This document shows, piece after piece, positions 1 to 5,718 of a DNA stretch of 12,515 nt; position 1 is the stretch's first letter; each line of letters starts with the position of its first letter. The position numbers and the translations under genes are program-made. The DNA is taken from the NCBI GenBank assembly GCA_937870605.1, contig CALMZW010000302.1, forward strand, positions 1 to 12,515. Reading direction: 5' to 3'. Below the pieces are notes generated by a model, which saw only the letters and a list, made by a program, of their open reading frames with translations, ran no database searches and had not been told where the DNA came from. Source of the stretch: an uncultured Synergistaceae bacterium (GTDB lineage Bacteria; Synergistota; Synergistia; Synergistales; Aminobacteriaceae).

Positions 1-6
1 GGAGGT
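1..6 (+). promoter_or_regulatory. Ribosome binding site that decides the first start codon
   Basis: GGAGGT at the left edge is a full Shine-Dalgarno core. It lies only 2-3 bases from the ATG at 8 but 8 bases from the ATG at 14, a normal spacing. The ATG at 14 is therefore the likely start of the first shell gene. It also gives a protein beginning MSQDQIALGM, like the short N-termini of PduA and EutM. Confidence 0.7.
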
Positions 7-13
7 CATGAAG

Positions 14-307
14 ATGTCGCAGGATCAGATCGCGCTCGGAATGGTTGAAACGAAGGGGCTCGTCGGCTCCATCGAGGCTGCGGACGCTATGGTGAAGGCC
101 GCGAACGTGAAGCTCATCGGAAAGGTGCTCGTGGGCGGGGGGCTCGTCACCGTGATGGTCCGCGGAGACGTCGGAGCGGTGAAGGCCGCGACCGATGCGG
201 GCGCCGCTGCGGCCGGCCGCGTCGGGGAACTCGTGTCGGTTCACGTGATTCCGCGCCCGCACGCGGACGTCGAGTTCATCCTTCCGCATCTCGAAACGAA
301 GGAATAA
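14..307 (+). CDS. pduA: BMC-H hexameric microcompartment shell protein (PduA/EutM/PduJ type)
   Basis: This encodes a 97-residue single-domain BMC protein, the usual length for the hexamers that tile the flat facets of a microcompartment shell. Visible hallmarks, in order, are ALGMVETKGLVG near the N-terminus, EAADAMVKAANV in helix 1 (Lys28 is the usual inter-hexamer lysine), VRGDVGAVKAATDAG, and HVIPRPHADVE near the end, with the edge arginine. The pore loop reads VGGG at residues 40-43, where PduA has IGSG, so the pore serine is replaced by glycine. The ATG at 8 is an alternative start that adds two residues, but its ribosome-site spacing is too short. The gene sits in a shell operon and is followed after 18 bases (to the first possible start) by the next gene. 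PduA, PduJ and EutM cannot be told apart by sequence alone, so the symbol marks the type only. Confidence 0.95.
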   Translation: MSQDQIALGMVETKGLVGSIEAADAMVKAANVKLIGKVLVGGGLVTVMVRGDVGAVKAATDAGAAAAGRVGELVSVHVIPRPHADVEFILPHLETKE

Positions 308-322
308 GCGCCGCGCGGGCGC
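308..322 (+). repeat. Small GC hairpin between shell genes
   Basis: GCGCC (308-312) and GGCGC (318-322) form a perfect 5-bp stem around a 5-base loop. It lies in the 18-base gap directly before the ATG at 326 and takes the place where a ribosome site for that ATG should be; no Shine-Dalgarno sequence is visible there. There is no T-run, so it is not an intrinsic terminator. Confidence 0.35.
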
Positions 323-325
323 CCC

Positions 326-628
326 ATGCTCGAGTCCGAGGTGATCCTCTCCCCCTCGGGGGAGTGCCGGGCGATGCTCCTCCGGCGGATGTCGCTGAAA
401 AAGAGCGAGGACCCGGACGCCTTTCGCTGGGGCGGGGTCCTGCTCGTCCAGGGGCAGGTGGCGCAGCTCATGAGCGCCGTCGACGTCGCGACGAAAGCGG
501 CCCGGGTCGATGCCCGCGAGGTTTGGGGCAACTGCCCCCAGCATATAACGACCGTCGCCTTCATGGGAGATGCGGCGGATGTGTTGCAGGCGCTACAGGC
601 ACTGAAAGACAGGGGACTGGTTCGATGA
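326..628 (+). CDS. Small divergent BMC-fold-like protein of a microcompartment operon
   Basis: This gene encodes 100 residues from the ATG at 326, or 84 from the ATG at 374. I do not recognise a named family. Residues 36-95 can be laid on a BMC domain by eye: GGVLLVQGQVAQLMSAVDVA resembles strand 1 and helix 1, TKAARV matches the KAANV motif, and FMGDAADVLQAL matches the R/V-GDV-x-AV motif before helix 2. A Cys-Pro pair (C70-P71) falls within one residue of the pore cysteine of the PduT homologue downstream. The protein stops right after helix 2, so the last strand and the IPRPH edge segment of normal shell proteins are missing. A 35-residue basic N-terminal extension precedes the domain. Its place before eutN is that of pduM in pdu operons, but it does not read like PduM. 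It could be a minor shell component, a shell-associated assembly factor or an electron-transfer pore. It overlaps eutN by ATGA. Confidence 0.75.
   Translation: MLESEVILSPSGECRAMLLRRMSLKKSEDPDAFRWGGVLLVQGQVAQLMSAVDVATKAARVDAREVWGNCPQHITTVAFMGDAADVLQALQALKDRGLVR
349..364 (+). promoter_or_regulatory. Hairpin masking an internal ribosome site (GGGGGAG)
   Basis: CTCCCC (349-354) pairs perfectly with GGGGAG (359-364) around a 4-base loop. The right arm contains a strong Shine-Dalgarno sequence, GGAG at 361-364, 9 bases before the in-frame ATG at 374. If the ATG at 374 is used, this stem would hide its ribosome site until it is opened, for example by ribosomes arriving from upstream. If the ATG at 326 is used, the stem is simply coding sequence. 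Confidence 0.4.
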
Positions 629-927
629 AAATAGGCCGTGTCATCGGAAACATCGTCGCCACCAGGAAGGACGAACGCCTGGTGGGGCACAAGCTGCTGA
701 TTCTCCGGACGCTCGTTCCGGACGATTCCGGGAAGCTGCTCTCCCCGAAGGGGCATGAGGGAACCGTTGTGGCCGTCGACCTGGTCGGCGCCGGCGTCGG
801 CGAGGTCGTGATCTTCTGTTCGGGAAGCACGGCGCGGGCATCCGTCGGGAGCGCTCCCGCCCCCATCGACGCGGCCGTCATCGGCATCGTCGACACTGTG
901 GACGTGTACGACCGGAAGGCGCCATGA
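625..927 (+). CDS. eutN: BMC-P pentameric vertex protein (EutN/PduN/CcmL type)
   Basis: This 100-residue protein is of the EutN/CcmL family, which forms the pentamers that cap the vertices of microcompartment shells. It opens with the family signature MKIGRVIGNIVATRK, followed by LVGHKLLILRTL, then VAVDLVGAGVGEVVIF, GSTAR and a closing PIDAAVIGIVDTVDV. Its length is normal. The start is well supported: AGGGGA at 611-616 lies 8 bases upstream of the ATG, which overlaps the previous stop (ATGA). Its own stop overlaps the ATG of pduS in the same way, so the three genes are translationally coupled. In pdu operons the same position is held by pduN. Confidence 0.95.
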   Translation: MKIGRVIGNIVATRKDERLVGHKLLILRTLVPDDSGKLLSPKGHEGTVVAVDLVGAGVGEVVIFCSGSTARASVGSAPAPIDAAVIGIVDTVDVYDRKAP

Positions 928-2252
928 ACAAGAAAACGCTGATCCGTAAGGTCTTCGACGCCGGAGTGGTCGGCGCGGGCGGCGCGGGCTTCCCGACGCA
1001 CGTGAAGCTCGGCGCGACGGGTGCGGATACGTACCTGATCAACGGCGCCGAGTGCGAACCGCTGCTCGACGCGGATTGCCATCTCATGACGACGATGGCG
1101 AAGGAACTCGTCGACGCCGGACGGATAACGGCCGAAGCGCTCGGCGCGCGGCTCCTGTTCTGCGTGAAGGCGAAACACGCGGAAGCGGTCGACGCGCTGC
1201 GGAGCGCGGGGGCGGACGTGTTCGAGGCGAGGGACTACTATCCGCTCGGCGACGAGGTCATCCTCATCGCCGACGCGCTTGGCCGGACCGTGCCGGAGGG
1301 ACACCTCCCGACCGAGGTCGGCGTCGTCGTGAACAACGTCGAGACGCTCCTGAACATCCACGGGGCGCTTGCGGGAACGCCCGTCACGCACACGTTCGTC
1401 TCCACGGGCGGAGCCGTCGGACGCCCGACGCTCTTCCGGGCCCCGATCGGAACGAACGCCCGGGAGCTTCTCGAGGTGTCGGGCGGGATCGGAATCGACC
1501 CCGCGGACGCCGTCTTCGTCGACGGCGGGCCCATGATGGGACGGTATTCGGACACGCCGGACTTTCCCGTCACGAAGACGACCAAGGGAATCCTCGTCCT
1601 GCCGCGCGACTCGCTGCTCGCCACGCTCGAACAGATGCCCGTCGAGGAGATGCTCAAGCGCGCGCGCGTCTGCTGCTGCCAGTGCAACCAGTGCACCGTC
1701 GCGTGCTCGAGGTATCTCGTCGGCATGGGAATCGAGCCGCACAAGATCATGCGCGCGATGGCCTGGGCGGGGACGCGGAACGGCGAGGTCCTCCGGATGG
1801 CGCTCCTCTGCTCGGAGTGCAACCTGTGCAGCGCGCTGCATGCCTGCCCGATGGGCCTGAGCCCCCGGCGCGTCAACCAGCAGATCAAGAAGGCGCTGCG
1901 CGAGAGCGGCGTCACGCCTGCATTCGTAAAGAAAGAGGCGTCGCCGCACCCGCTGCGCGAGTACCGGCTCGCGCCGAGCGGCCGAATCAAGGAGCGCCTC
2001 GGGCTCTCGGTCTACGACAGGGAAAGCGTGTTCGAACCGGATCTCCTTCACCCCTCCGAGGTGCGCATCCCGCTGAAGCAGCATGTCGGCGCGCCCTCGG
2101 TCCCGGTCGTGGAGGAAGGACAGACGGTCGCGTCCGGAGCGTGCATCGCGCTTCCCCCGGAAGGGGTCCTCGGAGCGAAAATTCATGCGTCCATCGACGG
2201 GAACGTCGTCTCGGTGACTTCCGGGATGGTCGTCCTGCGAAGACGGGAGTGA
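924..2252 (+). CDS. pduS: PduS-type flavin/iron-sulfur electron-transfer protein (RnfC-like; cobalamin reductase family)
   Basis: This 442-residue protein matches the length and layout of PduS, a flavin and iron-sulfur protein that in Salmonella reduces cobalamin inside the Pdu microcompartment. The N-terminus carries the RnfC/Nqo1-like glycine loop GAGGAGFPTHVK (from residue 17) and NGAECEPLLD (40-49). A ferredoxin-like insert holds two cluster motifs: C251-x2-C254-x2-C257-x3-C261, inside a CCCQCNQC run, and C296-x2-C299-x2-C302-x5-C308-P. The last gap is longer than the classical x3. The C-terminal part (about 380-440) reads like a barrel-sandwich segment (VVEEGQTVASG, IHASIDGNVVSV). PduS homologues also occur in glycyl-radical-enzyme microcompartments, so this gene does not prove a B12-dependent core. 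It is followed by its usual partner pduT, which suggests electron passage through the shell. Confidence 0.93.
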   Translation: MNKKTLIRKVFDAGVVGAGGAGFPTHVKLGATGADTYLINGAECEPLLDADCHLMTTMAKELVDAGRITAEALGARLLFCVKAKHAEAVDALRSAGADVFEARDYYPLGDEVILIADALGRTVPEGHLPTEVGVVVNNVETLLNIHGALAGTPVTHTFVSTGGAVGRPTLFRAPIGTNARELLEVSGGIGIDPADAVFVDGGPMMGRYSDTPDFPVTKTTKGILVLPRDSLLATLEQMPVEEMLKRARVCCCQCNQCTVACSRYLVGMGIEPHKIMRAMAWAGTRNGEVLRMALLCSECNLCSALHACPMGLSPRRVNQQIKKALRESGVTPAFVKKEASPHPLREYRLAPSGRIKERLGLSVYDRESVFEPDLLHPSEVRIPLKQHVGAPSVPVVEEGQTVASGACIALPPEGVLGAKIHASIDGNVVSVTSGMVVLRRRE

Positions 2253-2260
2253 ACGACACA

Positions 2261-2809
2261 ATGGAACGGGCGATTGCGACAATCGAACTCATCAGCGTCG
2301 CGCGGGGGATTCTCGCTGCGGACGCCATGCTCAAGGCCGCCGACGTCAGGCTCTACGAAGCGCACCCGATATGCCCCGGAAAGTACCTCGTCGTCGTCGG
2401 AGGACAGGTCGGGGCCGTCGAAGAGTCGCTTCGGGCCGGAGTGCGCATCGGGCGCGAGGCCGTGAGCGACCACATGATCCTGCCGAACGTCCACCCGGAC
2501 GTGTTCCGGGCGCTGGCGATGGCCACGGAACCCGGAAGCGCGCGGGCCATCGGGATCGTCGAGACCATGGCCGCCCCCTGCGCGATCGAAGGCGCGGACG
2601 CCGCGGCGAAGGCCGCGAACATCTCGCTTCTCGAGATCCGTCTCGGGCGCGGCATGGGCGCGAAGGCGTTCTTCAGCTTCGTAGGGGACGTCTCCGACGT
2701 TCACGCGGCGGCCGAGGCGGCGCGGCGCATCATCGAACCGAAGGGGCTTCTCGTGGACATCGCGGAGATCACGGGGCCGCACCCGGACCTGCCCCGCGTC
2801 ATCCTCTGA
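2261..2809 (+). CDS. pduT: BMC-T tandem-domain shell protein with iron-sulfur pore cysteine (PduT)
   Basis: This is a 182-residue tandem BMC protein. The first domain covers about residues 1-90 (AIATIELISVARGI, DAMLKAADV, ICPGKYLVVVGG) and the second about 93-182 (AIGIVETMAAPCAIEGADAA, AAKAANI, FVGDVSDVHAA). Such proteins form trimers that mimic a hexamer. In PduT the three Cys38 residues hold one 4Fe-4S cluster at the pore. The same cysteine is present here at residue 38 within the family motif ICPGK, so the cluster is likely conserved. The neighbouring PduS is the proposed redox partner. The start has a GGGAG sequence 12 bases upstream, rather distant, and an 8-base gap after the pduS stop. 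The first-domain start MERAIATIEL lines up with known PduT proteins. Confidence 0.95.
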   Translation: MERAIATIELISVARGILAADAMLKAADVRLYEAHPICPGKYLVVVGGQVGAVEESLRAGVRIGREAVSDHMILPNVHPDVFRALAMATEPGSARAIGIVETMAAPCAIEGADAAAKAANISLLEIRLGRGMGAKAFFSFVGDVSDVHAAAEAARRIIEPKGLLVDIAEITGPHPDLPRVIL

Positions 2810-2812
2810 GGA
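2808..2812 (+). promoter_or_regulatory. Ribosome binding site favouring the GTG start of pduU
   Basis: GAGGA overlaps the pduT stop codon. It has no spacing at all to the ATG at 2812, but lies 8 bases before the GTG at 2821. The GTG is therefore the more likely start. It gives an N-terminus (MENRQ) of about the length seen in PduU. Confidence 0.6.
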
Positions 2813-2820
2813 TGGACCCC

Positions 2821-3177
2821 GTGGAAAACCGGCAGGGCGCGGACGAAAAGAAGCGCCTCATCCAGGAGTACGTCCCGGGAAAGCAGGTGACGCTCGCCCA
2901 CCTCATCGCCAACCCGCAGCCGGATTTGTGCGAGAGCCTGGGCGTCGACCGGATCGGCGCGATCGGGATCATGACGATCACGCCGGGCGAGGGATCGATC
3001 ATCGCGGGCGATATCGCGTCCAAGGCGGCCGACGTCACGATCGAATTCGTCGACCGCTTCACGGGGTGCGTCATGATCACCGGCAACGTCGCGGCTGTCG
3101 AAGCCGCCCTGACGGAAGCCGTCGAAGGGCTCCGGCGCGTGCTCGACTTCTTCCCGTGCCGCGTGACGAAGACATGA
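2821..3177 (+). CDS. pduU: Circularly permuted BMC-H shell protein (PduU/EutS)
   Basis: This 118-residue shell protein belongs to the PduU/EutS family, whose BMC fold is circularly permuted. The N-terminal segment LIQEYVPGKQVTLAHLIANP is the family signature; in PduU these segments form a small beta-barrel that covers the pore. Then come AIGIMTITPGEGSIIAGDIA, KAADVTIEFVDRFTG and the closing NVAAVEAALTEAV and PCRVTKT. The GTG at 2821 is preferred over the ATG at 2812 (121 residues) because of ribosome-site spacing and similarity to PduU N-termini. The stop overlaps the start of the GTPase gene. The family is a minor shell component, and PduU is reported to associate with PduV, the next gene. 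Confidence 0.95.
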   Translation: MENRQGADEKKRLIQEYVPGKQVTLAHLIANPQPDLCESLGVDRIGAIGIMTITPGEGSIIAGDIASKAADVTIEFVDRFTGCVMITGNVAAVEAALTEAVEGLRRVLDFFPCRVTKT

Positions 3178-3668
3178 GCGCGTCCGGCAGGGGGCTCCGT
3201 GTCATGGCGATCGGTCCCGTCGGCGCCGGGAAGTCCACGTTGCTGCGCGCTCTCGATCTCTGCGGCGACGCGCCGGACTCCGTCCGGAAAACGCAGAACG
3301 TCGAGTATCACGCCGAAGCCGTGGACACTCCCGGAGAGGCGTTCGAGATTCCGTACCTCTATCACATGCTGATCACGTCGTCGACGCGCGCCTCCCTGAT
3401 CCTGCTGCTGGCCGACCCGACGCGGAAGCGGACCTTCCCGGCTCGGTTCGCCCAGTCGATGCGGGCGCCGACCGTGGGCGTCGTCTCGAAGATCGACATC
3501 GCGGACGCCGAAAAGACGGCGCGGGCGGAGAAGAGCCTGATACACAGCGGCATCCGCAAGGTCTTCCGGGTGTCCTCCGTGACGGGCGAGGGGCTCGACG
3601 CGCTTCGCGCATTTCTGCGCGCGAACGGTCCGACGCCGGATCCGGCCCGCCAGGGCGAGTCGTCGTAA
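3174..3668 (+). CDS. pduV: EutP/PduV family small GTPase
   Basis: This 164-residue P-loop protein is of the EutP/PduV family. GTPase motifs in order are GPVGAGKS (14-21, Walker A/G1), RKTQ with a possible switch-I threonine (38-41), DTPGE (51-55, G3) and SKID (105-108, a variant of the NKxD guanine-recognition motif that is common in this family). PduV is linked to microcompartment movement or positioning, and EutP has been described as an acetate kinase; which role applies here cannot be read from sequence. Its start overlaps the pduU stop (ATGA). An ATG at 3204 has a better ribosome site (AGGGGG, 9 bases) but would cut off the first strand of the fold, LRVMAIG, so the ATG at 3174 is kept. 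It is the last gene of the operon. No intrinsic terminator is visible in the 35 bases after it. Confidence 0.93.
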   Translation: MSASGRGLRVMAIGPVGAGKSTLLRALDLCGDAPDSVRKTQNVEYHAEAVDTPGEAFEIPYLYHMLITSSTRASLILLLADPTRKRTFPARFAQSMRAPTVGVVSKIDIADAEKTARAEKSLIHSGIRKVFRVSSVTGEGLDALRAFLRANGPTPDPARQGESS

Positions 3669-3703
3669 CGGGCATCGCATTCCCCCGATCCATATCCCCG
3701 CCT

Positions 3704-4975
3704 CTATTCCATGAATCCCTTTTTTCGGTAGATCTCCGTGACGGTCGCGAGCGTCGCCGGATAGCGGGCGAGCAGCACGCCGCCGAGGAGCGCGACGAGC
3801 AGACCGCTGCCCGCGATCGTGAGCGGCGCGCCGAACAGCGACGCGATCCATCCGGCGAAGAGGCTCCCGAGCGGCGCTCCGCCGACCGACGCCGTCACAT
3901 AGAGGCTCATCACGCGGCTGCGCTTGTCCTCGTCGACGAGCGTCTGGACGAGCGTGTTGCACGAGACGATCGCCGTGATCAGGCTGAAGCCCGTGGGAAG
4001 CATCAGAAGCGCGGAGAGCGCGAAATGACGCGACGTCGAGAAGGTCGCGAGAAACATCCCGAGCGACAGGCACGCGAGCGCCATCGTGCGGCCGAGTCCG
4101 TCCGGCGACGGACGTGCGGCCAAAAGCAGCGACCCGGCGAGCGCGCCGATCCCCATGGCCGCCATCAGAAGGCCGAGCGTCTGCGGCCCCCCGGCCAAGA
4201 CCTCGCGCGCGAAGACGGGCATCAGCGTCATGAAGGGCATCCCGAAAAGCGAGAGGAACGCGAGGCCGAGCATCGCGTTCCGCAGCGGCGGCAGCGAGAC
4301 GACGTATCGCAGGCCTTCCCGGTACTCCTTCGCGATATCGCGCTTCTCCCGCGAAACCTGAACCTTCGGCATCCGCATCATGAGAAGCGCCGCGAGCGTC
4401 GCCGAATAGCTCAGGCCGTTGAGGGCGAAGCAGATTCCCTCGCCGACGAACGCGATGATATACCCCGCGAGCGCGGGGCCGACGAGCCGGGAGCCGTTGA
4501 AGAGCGTCGAGTTGAGCGCGATCGCGCTCGGAAGGTCCTTCGCATCCGGGACGAGCCGCGGGACGAACGCCTGGCGGGCCGGAAGCTCGAACGCGTCCGA
4601 AACGCCGAGCAGGAACGCGAGGACGACGACGTGCCGATACTGCACGACCCCCGAGAGCGTCAGGAGCGCCATCGTGAACGCGTGGACCATGCTCAGGCTC
4701 TGGCAGACGAGGATGACCTTCCTGAGGTCGTACCGCTCCATGAGCGCCCCGGTGAACGTCCCGAAGACGAAGACCGTGAACTGTCCCGTGAAGTCGACGA
4801 TCCCCAGGCTGAGCGCGGACCCCGTGAGGCCGTAGACGAGCCAGCTCATGGCGACCCGCTGGATCCAGCGCCCCGTGAGCGATATGCATTCCCCCGAGTA
4901 AAAAAGCCGGTAATTCCTGTGCCGAAAGGCCCGCAGCGCGGGCGCGATGCCGAGAAGCAGCGTCCCTTCCCCCAT
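3704..4975 (-). CDS. MFS transporter, 12-helix efflux type (MFS_3 / EntS-like)
   Basis: This encodes a 423-residue inner-membrane protein of the major facilitator superfamily, normal in length. The opening FRHRNYRLFYSGECISLTGR followed by WIQRVAMSWLVY is typical of the MFS_3 branch, which includes the enterobactin exporter EntS. GALMERYDLRKVILV, between helices 2 and 3, corresponds to the conserved MFS loop motif G-x3-D-R-x-G-R-(K/R). About twelve hydrophobic segments can be counted, with a central cytosolic loop rich in charge (SREKRDIAKEYREGLRY). The substrate is unknown. The gene stands alone and converges on the microcompartment operon. It diverges from the tetR promoter region, so the TetR operator 95 bases upstream might influence it, but there is no direct evidence. 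The ribosome site before the ATG is weak. Confidence 0.9.
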   Translation of the reverse strand: MGEGTLLLGIAPALRAFRHRNYRLFYSGECISLTGRWIQRVAMSWLVYGLTGSALSLGIVDFTGQFTVFVFGTFTGALMERYDLRKVILVCQSLSMVHAFTMALLTLSGVVQYRHVVVLAFLLGVSDAFELPARQAFVPRLVPDAKDLPSAIALNSTLFNGSRLVGPALAGYIIAFVGEGICFALNGLSYSATLAALLMMRMPKVQVSREKRDIAKEYREGLRYVVSLPPLRNAMLGLAFLSLFGMPFMTLMPVFAREVLAGGPQTLGLLMAAMGIGALAGSLLLAARPSPDGLGRTMALACLSLGMFLATFSTSRHFALSALLMLPTGFSLITAIVSCNTLVQTLVDEDKRSRVMSLYVTASVGGAPLGSLFAGWIASLFGAPLTIAGSGLLVALLGGVLLARYPATLATVTEIYRKKGFME

Positions 4976-4999
4976 TCGTACATCCGGAGTCGTGCGGCG

Positions 5000-5028
5000 A
5001 TTGTATCGTATCCGTCGTGAATAGGGAA
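5000..5028 (-). promoter_or_regulatory. Possible promoter of the MFS gene
   Basis: On the minus strand TACAAT (plus 5000-5005) could be a -10 element, with TTCCCT (plus 5023-5028) 17 bases upstream as a weak -35 with three of six consensus bases. It lies 25 bases before the MFS start codon. Only the -10 is convincing. Confidence 0.35.
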
Positions 5029-5042
5029 TGGAGGCGGGGAGC

Positions 5043-5071
5043 TTGACGGAACGAAGGGGGCGACGTATAGT
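5043..5071 (+). promoter_or_regulatory. Sigma-70 promoter of the tetR-exporter operon
   Basis: TTGACG (5043-5048) and TATAGT (5066-5071) are each one base from the -35 and -10 consensus and are separated by exactly 17 bases. Transcription would begin near 5078, giving a leader of about 40 bases before the tetR ATG. The following inverted repeat covers the end of the -10 and the start point. Confidence 0.8.
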
Positions 5072-5089
5072 AAGTAATCAATTACTTAC
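5070..5089. promoter_or_regulatory. Palindromic operator, probably for the adjacent TetR regulator
   Basis: GTAAGTAAT (5070-5078) and ATTACTTAC (5081-5089) are perfect 9-base inverted arms separated by CA. The site is AT-rich in a GC-rich region, and it overlaps the -10 element and transcription start of the operon. Its size fits a TetR-family dimer site. Bound repressor would block RNA polymerase, so negative autoregulation of tetR and the three exporter genes is the likely logic. Confidence 0.8.
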
Positions 5090-5115
5090 CAACCTTTTTT
5101 CTCGGAGGGGATTGC

Positions 5116-5718
5116 ATGGAAATCGGAAATAGACGGTCTTCGAAGGAGCGACGGGCGCTCGCCATCGACGCCGTGATCGACCTCGCCTCGGGGATGAACC
5201 CGGCGGACATCACGACGGCCGCAATCTCCGAGCGCATGGGCCTCACGCAGGGAGCGCTTTTCCGGCATTTCCCGACCAAGGACGCGGTGCTGCAGGCGGT
5301 CATGGAGTCGGTATCCGAACGGCTTCTCTCCCGTATCGACGAAGCGGTCCGGGAAGAGACCGCGCCGCTCGAAGCGCTCCGGGCGATTTTCATGGCGCAC
5401 GTCGGGTTCATCGAATCGAACCCCGGAGTTCCCCGCCTTCTGTTCAGCGAGCTTCAGCGGACGGAAGAGACGGAGGCCAAGCGGGCCGTCGCGGCGTTTC
5501 TCGAAGCCTCCGCGACGCGGATTCTCGTGCAGCTCGACGAGGCGAAGAAGCTCGGACTGGTGTCTCCCGACATCTGCTCCCGCTCGGCGGCGATGTCGCT
5601 CGTCGGGAGCGTCCAGGGGCTTGTCATTCAGGCGATGCTGTCCGGACGCGTCGGGGATATCGGCGCGGGCGCGGACGGCGTTTTCGCCGTCTGGCGCAGG
5701 GGAGTGTCCGCGGCATGA
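5116..5718 (+). CDS. TetR/AcrR family transcriptional regulator
   Basis: This 200-residue protein has an N-terminal TetR DNA-binding domain: ALAIDAVIDLAS (helix 1), DITTAAISERMGLTQGALFR (helix-turn-helix, about residues 31-50) and HFPTKDAVLQAVM directly after it. The C-terminal helical domain (about 60-200) would bind a ligand and dimerise; the inducer is unknown. The start is firm, with GGAGG at 5104-5108 seven bases before the ATG. The stop overlaps the ATG of the membrane-fusion gene (ATGA), so regulator and exporter are co-translated. Together with the palindrome over the promoter, this predicts a ligand-released repressor of its own exporter operon. Confidence 0.93.
   Translation: MEIGNRRSSKERRALAIDAVIDLASGMNPADITTAAISERMGLTQGALFRHFPTKDAVLQAVMESVSERLLSRIDEAVREETAPLEALRAIFMAHVGFIESNPGVPRLLFSELQRTEETEAKRAVAAFLEASATRILVQLDEAKKLGLVSPDICSRSAAMSLVGSVQGLVIQAMLSGRVGDIGAGADGVFAVWRRGVSAA

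Noticed and set aside
326..628. Identification of the small shell-operon protein as PduM because of its position before eutN
   Set aside because: It is much shorter than PduM (about 160 residues), and its visible motifs fit a BMC domain rather than PduM.
561..2282. 573-codon open frame on the minus strand opposite eutN and pduS
   Set aside because: It lies antisense to genes with clear family motifs, and its product is Arg- and Asp-rich without any domain. High GC with strong third-position bias keeps such shadow frames open.
3720..3725. Run of six T after pduV as a possible intrinsic terminator
   Set aside because: No stem of useful length precedes it, and it lies inside the C-terminal coding end of the MFS gene on the other strand.
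2799..5081. 760-codon minus-strand frame running across pduU, pduV and the MFS gene
   Set aside because: It is a shadow frame: it overlaps recognisable genes on both strands, is low in complexity (Arg, Gly, Ala), and starts inside the tetR operator.
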